A DNA stretch of 13,903 nt from Bacteroidota bacterium (GTDB lineage: Bacteria > Bacteroidota > Bacteroidia > Bacteroidales > Dysgonomonadaceae), in contig JAEZZZ010000150.1 of assembly GCA_023418255.1 (NCBI GenBank), positions 1 to 13,903 of the forward strand, in the 5' to 3' direction. Made by a program: the position numbers and the translations under genes. Numbering within the stretch: the stretch's first letter is position 1; each line of letters opens with the position of its first letter. The notes under the pieces are model-generated. The model worked only from the letters and a program-made list of their open reading frames with translations, did no database searches and had not been told where the DNA came from. Positions 1 to 5,317 of this stretch are shown piece by piece.

Positions 1-467
1 CGCCATTCTTTTTTCCATTCCCTTTCATCCTCTTCGATATCAAAACCGATGATTTCACGAGGCTTGAATGTTGCTAAAGATACATTTGTGGGCGCCTTGG
101 AATGCTCAATCAATTGATCAATATTGGTGTAAACGTTGGCTGTGCAATACTGTTTGCGTTCGTGCCAATTGTGTTCAGTGCCAATTTTCCCATGCACTTT
201 TATGTCTGCAAAACTGTAATCAACTGGTGAATGGCTTTCCGGTCTAAAATCATCTGTGCGGCGTTTTAAATCAAGTTCAATCCAGTTATATTTGAATGTT
301 TCGACATGGCCATCTGCGCGTAGACCTTTGAGAAATTGCAACGGCACTGGGTAAATACGTATCCATTGTCCGTTTTCCAACACGCCGGCAGTACAGACGA
401 GCTCATCATAACTTCTTGACGGCAACGGATATGTCGTGACAGTTATAAGAACTTTCTGTTTAGCCAT
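1..467 (-). CDS. Dual-OB-like protein paired with DUF488 (3' end outside window)
   Basis: An open frame of 155 codons starts at ATG 467-465 and runs off the left edge without a stop, so the C-terminus is missing. The protein begins MAKQKVLITVTTYPLPSRSY and continues with an LVCTAG segment and WIRIYPVPLQFL (residues ~35-46). Later segments include HNWHERKQYC (~103-112) and FKPREIIGFDI near the edge. This layout (a short beta-rich start, then TYP-PS-Y, then CTAG and W-R-YP-P) matches, from memory, the 'dual OB-containing' family commonly encoded beside DUF488 genes. The start abuts the stop codon of the DUF488 gene (TAG followed at once by ATG), so the two are almost certainly co-translated. 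There is no signal peptide or membrane segment, which points to a cytoplasmic protein. The function is unknown; nucleic-acid binding is only an inference from the OB-fold assignment. The reading frame is certain, the family name less so. Confidence 0.75.
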   Translation of the reverse strand, partial: MAKQKVLITVTTYPLPSRSYDELVCTAGVLENGQWIRIYPVPLQFLKGLRADGHVETFKYNWIELDLKRRTDDFRPESHSPVDYSFADIKVHGKIGTEHNWHERKQYCTANVYTNIDQLIEHSKAPTNVSLATFKPREIIGFDIEEDEREWKKEW

Positions 468-1349
468 CTAAATATGTTTTACAGTAAAGGTAAAATCAGG
501 ATGATTTTCTAAAGCTTCCGCCAAATGTTTTCTATGGCATTGGCAAATATTAGCCTCGAAGCAGGTTAGAGCTATACGCTTATACTTCACCAATATTTGA
601 ACAAGTAAATCCTGTGTAGACGCCTTTTCTGGCAAATCACTTTTATAACTTTCGAATAACTTATCGTAATCAGCCTGACTATGGAGTTCTTGGCGCTGAT
701 CTGAATCAATCCCAACCTCTGGAAAGTGCATATACTCAATTCCCAAGCCTGCGCAATATTTAACTAGCTGATTTTTGCTAAAGCCGAATTTCATGCTGAG
801 TGGATTTCTTCTGACATCAACCAAGACTTTGACATCGTTGATCAGAAGCTTGTTGAGATACTGCTCTAACGAGATGCCCTCATATCCGATGGTAAAAAGT
901 GTTGTGTTTGATGCTGAAGGTTTTGCCTGACTAACGACTTCTAGCTCTTGATCGGTTAAAATATTAGCTGCGACAACACTGTTTATCGCATAAAATGGGT
1001 AGTTAACATATGTATGACGCATAAGGGCGTTACTATCCATTTTGCCATAGAGCAATTGCACTTGAGTGAGTGTCTTGCGATCGGCGTCTTTCAAGGTCTT
1101 GAAGTAGTCAGTTCGGTCCTTGAGTTTAAAGCTGGATACTGTTTCTTCAATTTGTCCTTTGCCGGTCATGGCCGTCAGATCAGCATTGGCAGAATAAGAG
1201 TAGCAGCCATACTTGTATGGAATAAAGTCATATTCGGCCTTCTGTTGCCTTTTCGTAAGAAGGAAAAGCAGCTTCTGCAGGCGAATTTTTTCTAATTCTC
1301 CTCCAAAAGCCTCTAACAAAGCCATGATCACTTTACGCCGGTAAAACAT
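468..1349 (-). CDS. Panacea-like N-terminal domain fused to DUF488
   Basis: This 293-residue cytoplasmic protein has two parts. Residues ~1-130 contain KIRLQKLLFLL (21-31) and a YKYGCYS segment (45-51), resembling the SocA/Panacea (DUF4065) fold, in which K-LQKLLY and W-YGP are the usual landmarks. Residues ~150-293 are a DUF488 domain: TIGYEG (153-158), DVRRNPLS (178-185), YCAGLGIEYMHFPEVG (198-213) and a Cys-rich end with LTCFE (261-265) and CQCHRKHLAE. Conserved Cys/His residues at that end are a DUF488 hallmark, but its activity is not established. The gene leads a two-gene operon with the dual-OB-like gene at 467. A promoter lies directly upstream (see 1354-1384). Because transcription would begin at or next to the first ATG, the start at 1349 is either leaderless or is bypassed in favour of Met9 at 1325. 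Panacea domains are known as antitoxin modules, so a role in defence or toxin control is possible but unproven. Confidence 0.85.
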   Translation of the reverse strand: MFYRRKVIMALLEAFGGELEKIRLQKLLFLLTKRQQKAEYDFIPYKYGCYSYSANADLTAMTGKGQIEETVSSFKLKDRTDYFKTLKDADRKTLTQVQLLYGKMDSNALMRHTYVNYPFYAINSVVAANILTDQELEVVSQAKPSASNTTLFTIGYEGISLEQYLNKLLINDVKVLVDVRRNPLSMKFGFSKNQLVKYCAGLGIEYMHFPEVGIDSDQRQELHSQADYDKLFESYKSDLPEKASTQDLLVQILVKYKRIALTCFEANICQCHRKHLAEALENHPDFTFTVKHI

Positions 1350-1353
1350 TATA

Positions 1354-1384
1354 CAAAGATATTTAACGGCGCAGTTTAGTCAAT
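1354..1384 (-). promoter_or_regulatory. Bacteroidota-type promoter of the DUF488 operon
   Basis: On the minus strand ATTG (1384-1381) is followed by 19 nt and then TATCTTTG (1361-1354), a perfect match to the Bacteroidota -7 consensus TAnnTTTG with a 3/4 match to the -33 TTTG. Only four bases (TATA) separate the -7 box from the ATG at 1349. Transcription is therefore predicted to start on or just before the start codon. Confidence 0.6.
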
Positions 1385-1444
1385 TAAAATACTTAGAAAA
1401 CCGAGCCTCTAATTAAAAGGTGTATTAGCAGGCTTTTTGCCACG

Positions 1445-2025
1445 TAAGTGCTCCCCATTCTTTGGACAGGTATCCGGTGTTTCTTAGTTGATTTATAAAT
1501 TTACAAGTTTAGTTTGACTTCGTGTTTGGGATAGCTTCTTCCACTGAAAATTTTTAGGCGGCAAGCCCTAAAGCTTGCCAGCCGTATAGAAAATTTTATG
1601 TGGGAAAGCGGTTGCGTTTGTTAGATTTTGAGTAGTTTTTTCTGTCTGTTTGTATACCTGCTCAGGGGTTTTGTTGTTAAGCCCCTGGTGCTTACGCTTT
1701 TGGTTATAAAACGTCATATAATGGCTAATTCCGGCCCGCAAAGCCATTGTACTGTCATAGCTGTAAAGGTATATATCTTCGTACTTCAGAGACCTCCAGA
1801 AGCGTTCAATGGCAATGTTATCAGTAGCTCTACCTCTGCCGTCCATGTTTAGCTGGATATCCTGATCAAGTACCATGGTCGTAAATTCATCACATGTGAA
1901 CTGTGCACCCTGGTCGGTATTGATGATCTGAGATTTCCCATACTGCTGCACACAATCCTGGACTGTTTCAATGCAGAAACCTGCCGAAAGACTGTGCTTA
2001 GTTGCCAGCCCAGCAGATAACGGTC
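1445..2025 (-). mobile_element. IS3-family (IS150-like) 3' fragment with its terminal inverted repeat
   Basis: This is the 3' part of an IS3-family element: the C-terminal half of the orfB transposase plus the downstream end. The likely terminus is at 1445-1470. Read from the plus strand it starts TAAGTGCTCCCC and continues ATTCTTTGGACAGG, the CCCC-TT-GGAC pattern of IS3/IS150 ends. The 5' half, including orfA, the first catalytic Asp and the other terminal repeat, is missing. At about 2025 the sequence changes directly into an IS21-family start. The other junction is the intact end, so the truncation arose on the orfB side. Confidence 0.7.
1568..2025 (-). pseudogene. IS3-family orfB transposase, 5'-truncated and frameshifted
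   Basis: The open part (GTG 1951 to TAG 1568) encodes the C-terminal rve/integrase core. It contains NTDQGAQFT with the second catalytic Asp, MDGRGRATDNIAIERFW with the catalytic Glu exactly 35 residues later (the D35E spacing of IS3 transposases), and HQGLNNKTPEQVY near the end. Upstream, family-like sequence continues as AGFCIETVQDCVQQYGK in the same frame back to ~1981. The preceding LLGWQLS is in another frame, so a frameshift lies at about 1982-1996. The N-terminal half with the first Asp is absent, so the gene cannot make an active transposase. A 7-bp hairpin (GGCAAGC 1560-1566 / GCTTGCC 1573-1579) overlaps the stop codon. Confidence 0.85.
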
Positions 2026-2091
2026 TATTCCGTCGTTTTTGAGTTGAAGTAATTGTTTTAGTTGATCCATTGATACCGGCTTTTGTGCCAT
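2026..2091 (-). pseudogene. istA fragment, N-terminal ~22 codons of an IS21-family transposase
   Basis: ATG 2091 encodes MAQKPVSMDQLKQLLQLKND followed by GI, which resembles the opening of Bacteroidota IS21 IstA proteins (a helix leading into the helix-turn-helix). The expected continuation with an HTH of the type IREIARRTGISRNTV is absent. Instead the frame enters IDRYLLGWQLS, an IS3 transposase segment. By chance the frame stays open across the junction for 80 codons in total, giving a chimeric reading frame to 1849 that should not be annotated as a gene. Confidence 0.6.
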
Positions 2092-2151
2092 GCCCTTATG
2101 TTTTTTTGGGGCAAAGACAGCAAAAACTCAGAACATAAAAGGCCTATTCTG

Positions 2152-2428
2152 GGTGGGTCAACATGCCAGAATGACAATCGCTGAGAACCCTTGTTCGTGC
2201 TCAGGGGGTGAGTCAACATCCCGGAATAACAGCTAATCCCAGTCCTTTTGGCTCAAAACAGGTGGGTCAACATGCCAGAATCTGCTAGTTTTTCCGCTGA
2301 GGTGGGTGGGTCAACATCCCGGAATCAAGGTTAGCGATATAGCAGCCGGGATAAAACAGGGTGGGTCAACATGATCCAGAATGGTGGGTCAACATGATCC
2401 GGAACGGTGGGTCAACATGGTCCGGAAT
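2152..2428 (+). repeat. Seven-copy direct repeat array (IS21-type terminal repeats)
   Basis: There are seven copies in one orientation, all starting GGTGGGTCAACAT or GGTGAGTCAACAT and ending C(A/G)GAAT or GGAAC. They lie at 2152-2172, 2207-2227, 2261-2281, 2305-2325, 2360-2382, 2383-2405 and 2406-2428. The first four are 21 bp. The last three are 23 bp (two extra bases after CATG) and follow each other head to tail without a gap. Start-to-start distances are 55, 54, 44, 55, 23 and 23 bp. They sit between the istA start and the outer end, where IS21 elements carry multiple transposase-binding sites. Confidence 0.85.
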
Positions 2429-2433
2429 CTACA

Positions 2434-3106
2434 TGAAAGGAGCGATGGACACACAGTGAAGGGGCAGAACGTGACATGCGCTTCATGGCTTTGCGTGTAG
2501 GTCAGTGCATGAGCAAGGGTTTGTGTCAGTGCAGCCCCGTAACGCAGACGGTGGTACGCAAGGCGAGCAAAATTATTGGCAGCAGGTGGACTGAATGCGA
2601 CCGAAATGAATGTAGGACGTAGTGGAGCGGAATGGAACCCAGTGAGTATTGTAGCGTGGCTTGCGAAAAGGTATGTGCATCACTTGTGCTTTTGCTTTGT
2701 GTGTTGGATAGTGTGCCATGCCTTGCAGCAAATGGTCAGGCTGCGAACGTGGTGTAATGGAGCGGAGCGAAGGACGAAATGAATGAGGTGGCATGAAGGA
2801 CACAGGAGCTGCCGTGACGAATGCCGTATGAGCTGCAAGCAGTGTGACAAACTGCGTAGCGCAGCGAAGCACCCGAAGGGCATTGTCAGCTTTGCCAATA
2901 CCCTACAAGTGTCATAAATAGCTTTATTGGCAATGCTGCAATGGTTTGGTGCATCTGCTTGCCGAATAGGCATGAGGAACACCGCTTTACCTTGCAGCGT
3001 GGGTCGTGCTGATGTGAGAATTACTGATGCCTGGATTTATTCTAAAGGTGAAAAAGAAGCAAAGCGAAAAGTATGTGCCATGAGGTACGAATGGCTCTTA
3101 CTGTGG
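2434..3106. other. Gene-free, G-rich, hairpin-dense spacer
   Basis: No credible gene was found on either strand: the open frames here lack family motifs and show no coding-like composition. The plus strand is rich in G and A and looks higher in GC than the flanking genes. Short motifs recur: TGGAGCGGA and GAAATGAATG twice each (~2575-2785), GTCAGTGCA twice (2501-2550), GAGCTGC twice (~2806-2836), and a GCGAAAAG-TATGTGC block at 2663-2680 and again at 3064-3081. Several hairpins are packed into 2845-2943. It may be a decayed repeat cluster or a structured RNA locus; its identity is unknown. Confidence 0.5.
2881..2943 (+). repeat. Long imperfect inverted repeat (18 paired bases)
   Basis: CATTG (2881-2885), CAGC (2887-2890) and TTGCCAATA (2892-2900) pair with TATTGGCAA (2925-2933), GCTG (2935-2938) and CAATG (2939-2943). 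This gives 18 base pairs interrupted by one bulged T and one T-T mismatch, around a 24-nt loop. Just upstream lie a CTGCG-TAG-CGCAG hairpin (2852-2864) and CCC-GAA-GGG (2872-2880). The loop contains TACAAGTG, which also occurs in the conserved block of the 134-nt repeats. No U-tract follows on either strand, so it is not an ordinary terminator. Confidence 0.75.
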
Positions 3107-3240
3107 GAAGCCGAAGGTGGCGAATGTCAAGCCTTGTGTGTTTGCTTAGCTACCGCAGGCTGAAGCTAAAATGCTTAATAGAATTACCGAACGTACAAGT
3201 GAGTGACACAACGGAAGGTGAATAGTATTCCTGATGCTGG
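3107..3240 (+). repeat. 134-nt direct repeat, copy A
   Basis: This aligns without gaps to copy B (5318-5451) at about 110 of 134 positions. The best-conserved part is GAACGTACAAGTGAGTGACA and the bases after it (from 3189). A second conserved part is a hairpin around CTTAGCTACCG-AGGCTGAAGC (3145-3166). The repeat ends 12 nt beyond the stop codon of the VOC gene that reads towards it. Confidence 0.9.
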
Positions 3241-3252
3241 TAACATGAAAGT

Positions 3253-3663
3253 TTAAATCACTTCATAGAAGGTTAATAAGTTCCTATGATTATCAACTGC
3301 TGCAAATTCTTTGTGTCCCCAATACTGTTCTTCAACCTTTGTATCTGGGCTATGTAAAACACCTTGCTTTTTAAATTCTTCGTAGAGTTCTTCAACACCT
3401 TGTACTTCAACTCTGCAACTGGCAGTACCTGCTATAAATGTCTCTGCACCTGTCCATATTGGCTTTAAGAATAAGAGGATACTTCTCCATTTCCAAGATT
3501 TATCACAGGACTGCCACAGATGGATCTCAATTTCATCACGAACAGCAATAGCAAAAGTTTCTTCTTGATGTCTTATTGTAAAACCAAGTTTGGTTGTATA
3601 GTAGTCGCAAGACTGCTTTATGTTCTTTACGGGAAGTGCAGGAATTGTTTTTTTTAGTTTCAT
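3253..3663 (-). CDS. VOC-superfamily protein, bleomycin-resistance-like
   Basis: At 136 residues this is a normal length for a two-module VOC protein (beta-alpha-beta-beta-beta twice). Landmarks are TIPALPVKNIKQSCDYYTTK (~6-25), LGFTIRH, EIHLWQSCDKSW (~45-56), a TASCRVEVQGVEELYEEFKK stretch (~80-99), WGHKEFAAVDNHRNLLTFYE at the end. The EIHLW, GTASCRVEV and WG-(R/K)EF-(A)-D-(H/N)-NLLTF motifs are those of the dimeric, metal-free bleomycin-binding proteins, which sequester glycopeptide antibiotics. Here it is the last gene of a mercury-type operon, its ATG overlapping the TGA of the membrane protein gene (ATGA, 3660-3663). Whether it binds bleomycin or has another ligand cannot be told from sequence. 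No signal peptide is visible, so it is cytoplasmic. Confidence 0.88.
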   Translation of the reverse strand: MKLKKTIPALPVKNIKQSCDYYTTKLGFTIRHQEETFAIAVRDEIEIHLWQSCDKSWKWRSILLFLKPIWTGAETFIAGTASCRVEVQGVEELYEEFKKQGVLHSPDTKVEEQYWGHKEFAAVDNHRNLLTFYEVI

Positions 3664-4001
3664 GCTTTGGAAGTGTTTCTAACTAAATCAAAGATGAAAG
3701 CTAGTGTAGTTATAAGGAAAATTGTGATGCCGACATAAACCTGTGGTTCATTCAAAATAGGTAGGGCAAAGCAAAACATTGTGCAGTTAAAAGCATTAAC
3801 AACAACTGCAATTGCCTTCGTAAATTTTGAACCGCCCCTATCTAATGCTACAAGGTTAAGTAGTCCTGCAAAGATTATTGCCATACCTGCACCGACAAAC
3901 CAAAGTGTATCTGTGTTCATGTGTAGGGGAAATGCAAAACTGATATGCACTACTCCTAAAAGAATTATGATATAAGATACTATTTTGATGAGGCTATGCA
4001 C
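3660..4001 (-). CDS. Unrecognised four-helix membrane protein
   Basis: The 113 residues form four predicted transmembrane segments: ~5-24 (IKIVSYIIILLGVVHISFAF), ~33-53, ~61-82 (containing two Cys in NAFNCTMFCF) and ~87-107. Connecting loops are short and the C-terminus (VRNTSKA) is basic. I do not recognise the family. The gene overlaps the GDCCVxC gene upstream by 8 bp and the VOC gene downstream by 4 bp, so it is clearly part of the same translational unit. Placement between a metal-binding Cys-rich protein and a drug-binding protein could mean either a metal-related or an accessory resistance role. The only possible metal ligands in the membrane are the Cys pair and nearby Met. Confidence 0.75.
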   Translation of the reverse strand: MHSLIKIVSYIIILLGVVHISFAFPLHMNTDTLWFVGAGMAIIFAGLLNLVALDRGGSKFTKAIAVVVNAFNCTMFCFALPILNEPQVYVGITIFLITTLAFIFDLVRNTSKA

Positions 4002-4209
4002 AACAAGATTTATTCATTTGGATGGGTGGGCAAGCTACTGTGCCGTAACTGCAAAATACACAACAATCACCCTGCTTAGGCTTTAAGACCGTTTCGCAAT
4101 TAGTACATTTATAGAAGTATTGACAAGCATCTGTAGGCATGGTTTCTTCTTTCTGAAAACCGCAGTTGGGACAAGTGATTGTTGATTGTAGTGTTACTGT
4201 TTGTACCAT
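3994..4209 (-). CDS. GDCCVxC-domain Cys-rich protein
   Basis: This 71-residue protein has 11 cysteines. Two zinc-ribbon-like knuckles, CPNC (13-16) and CTNC (35-38), are followed by the family signature GDCCVFCSYG (48-57), then C60 and a terminal CC (69-70). In some relatives one signature Cys is selenocysteine; here it is Cys. Family members are known mainly as passengers of mercury-resistance operons, with no established activity. It starts 2 bp after the stop of the MerT-MerP fusion gene and overlaps the next gene by 8 bp. It is probably cytoplasmic, because no signal or membrane segment is seen. Given so many thiols it may bind or pass on Hg(II), which is inference. Confidence 0.85.
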   Translation of the reverse strand: MVQTVTLQSTITCPNCGFQKEETMPTDACQYFYKCTNCETVLKPKQGDCCVFCSYGTVACPPIQMNKSCCA

Positions 4210-4211
4210 AG

Positions 4212-4841
4212 TTAGTTCTTATCACTTATGAGTTTGTATTCTTTTACTTTGTAGCCTGTTTTATTGATAGCTGCTTCTATTGTCTTTGCATCAACCTTTG
4301 AACCATCAAAGGAAACTATACTGTTCCTATTTGCATAAGATGTTTTATAAGTTAGAACACCATTTACTTTTGATAGTTCATTATTTACATGCTCTTCGCA
4401 ACCTTCACAAGTCATGCCTTGTATTATGAATTTTGCTTGTTGCTTGTTGTCAACAACTGCAACTGTTGCACTATGGACCTTTGGCTTAGGGTAAAACACT
4501 TTTGCATATAGCGGGAAGGTCATCATCAGAATAGCAAAAATAGTTACTATACTAAGGAATGTTTTTGACTGAAGGAATGATGCTTTCTTTTTTGGCTCGC
4601 AATTGCAATCCATATCTTTTGTTTTAGTAGGTTTAAGTTGTACATACCAGGCTAATGCAAGTACAGCTAATGATAAACCTATTAGGTAAGGTCTCGCTGG
4701 CTCTATCCAAGAAAAGTTGGCTGCAATGCTGCTGCTACCTGCAAGCAAAGCAACTACAGGTGTAATGCAACAAAGCGAAGCTGCGATTGCTGACAATACC
4801 CCTGCACCTGTAAACGTACTGGGTGATTTTATGATAATCAT
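4212..4841 (-). CDS. merTP: MerT-MerP fusion, mercuric ion transport protein
   Basis: The protein has 209 residues. The N-terminal part is MerT-like: helix 1 (~12-34) carries the adjacent pair C24-C25 in ASLCCITPVVA, helix 2 spans ~51-69, and the cytoplasmic loop has a DCNC motif (C79, C81). Helix 3 (~94-117) leads to an external linker. The C-terminal part (~136-205) is an HMA domain with GMTCEGCEEHV (142-152), equivalent to MerP. In the known Hg pathway an external Cys pair hands Hg(II) to the membrane pair and then to the loop pair for delivery inside. Fusion of P to T is a known variant in Bacteroidota. The ATG overlaps the stop of the ArsR gene by 4 bp. No reductase gene follows in the operon, so where the imported metal goes is open. 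Confidence 0.9.
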   Translation of the reverse strand: MIIIKSPSTFTGAGVLSAIAASLCCITPVVALLAGSSSIAANFSWIEPARPYLIGLSLAVLALAWYVQLKPTKTKDMDCNCEPKKKASFLQSKTFLSIVTIFAILMMTFPLYAKVFYPKPKVHSATVAVVDNKQQAKFIIQGMTCEGCEEHVNNELSKVNGVLTYKTSYANRNSIVSFDGSKVDAKTIEAAINKTGYKVKEYKLISDKN

Positions 4842-5215
4842 ACGGTTTCCAGTTTTTGGGTTTGTACGTTAATATGCTTAAAGAAAGGTTTTAAAATATT
4901 TAGGTTTTCTTGTGTAAGTGAGTAGTAAATAGTCTGTCCTTCCTTCCTTGTTTCTACTATGTTACCATCTTTTAATTTCCTAAGGTGCTGTGATACTGCT
5001 GGGATCGTCATTCCTAAAATATCTGCAAGGTCACAAGGGCATAATTCCTTTTCTTCTTCCAATAGAAAAACAATCTTTAGTCTCACTTCATTACCTGCCA
5101 ACGCTAATATGTTTGATAGACTTGCAAAAGATTTCTGTGCTGTTCTTAGTTTTCCTTTACAATTACGTATTTGCTCTTGGTCAGCAAATAGCCTGATGCA
5201 ATTGTTATCATTCAT
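4838..5215 (-). CDS. ArsR/SmtB-family metal-sensing repressor, CadC-like site
   Basis: This is a 125-residue winged-helix repressor. ALAGNEVRLKIVFLLEEE (~38-55) is the first core helix pair. ELCPCDLADILGM (57-69) is the metal-site helix, SQHLRKLKDGNIVETRKEG (~75-93) the recognition helix and wing start, and IYYSL the wing. Cys59 and Cys61 match the CxC of the alpha3N site of CadC (Cys58/Cys60). The N-terminal Cys6 and Cys19 could supply the remaining thiol ligands, as Cys7/Cys11 do in CadC. A soft thiophilic metal (Hg, Cd, Pb) is therefore expected as inducer. The gene leads the mer-like operon and an operator palindrome lies 23 bp upstream, implying autoregulation. It replaces the MerR activator of classical mer operons. 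Confidence 0.9.
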   Translation of the reverse strand: MNDNNCIRLFADQEQIRNCKGKLRTAQKSFASLSNILALAGNEVRLKIVFLLEEEKELCPCDLADILGMTIPAVSQHLRKLKDGNIVETRKEGQTIYYSLTQENLNILKPFFKHINVQTQKLETV

Positions 5216-5219
5216 TAAG

Positions 5220-5250
5220 CGAAGGTAATAGAAATAACTATTTAAGCAAA
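5220..5250 (-). promoter_or_regulatory. Promoter of the ArsR-mer operon
   Basis: On the minus strand TTTG (5250-5247) is followed by 19 nt and TACCTTCG (5227-5220), a 5/6 match to TAnnTTTG. Four bases then lead into the ATG at 5215. This is the same geometry as at the DUF488 gene, so a leaderless or near-leaderless mRNA is predicted. The -33 TTTG is the centre of the operator palindrome. Confidence 0.55.
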
Positions 5251-5260
5251 TGCTTAAATA
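5239..5260. promoter_or_regulatory. ArsR operator palindrome
   Basis: Perfect 9-bp arms TATTTAAGC (5239-5247) and GCTTAAATA (5252-5260) flank AAAT. Length and A/T-rich outer arms fit the ArsR/SmtB/CadC operator class. It covers the -33 box, so repressor binding would block RNA polymerase directly. Confidence 0.85.
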
Positions 5261-5317
5261 AGGGCTAGGTATATTTTAACTTGGTATTGAATTAAGGAAG
5301 GAATGATGGTAATATGC

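Larger units (their letters stand above)
2026..2433 (-). mobile_element. IS21-family left-end remnant (istA start plus terminal repeat array)
   Basis: This keeps only the left end of an IS21-family element: an outer terminus, a 280-bp array of transposase-binding-type repeats and the first ~22 codons of istA. In element orientation the outermost bases are probably TGTAGATTCCGG from 2433, fitting the TG...CA termini of the family. The terminus is inferred from where the last repeat stops. The rest of istA, all of istB and the other end are missing, and no matching repeats occur elsewhere in the window. Confidence 0.6.

Noticed and set aside
1560..1579. Rho-independent terminator at the end of the IS3 fragment
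   Set aside because: The 7-bp stem is perfect but neither strand has a following T-run; it overlaps the stop codon and may be chance.
1849..2091. An 80-codon open frame beginning like IstA
   Set aside because: Only the first ~22 codons are IS21-like; the rest is IS3 transposase sequence, partly in the wrong frame. Treated as a fusion artefact.
2152..2428. CRISPR array
   Set aside because: Unit spacing is irregular, the last three repeats have no spacers, no cas genes are present, and the position beside an istA start explains the array as IS21 terminal repeats.
2573..3163. Several open frames of 68-100 codons on both strands of the spacer
   Set aside because: They overlap one another in many frames, lack recognisable motifs, contain the repeat copy and hairpins, and have odd composition; they look like chance openings in G-rich repetitive DNA.
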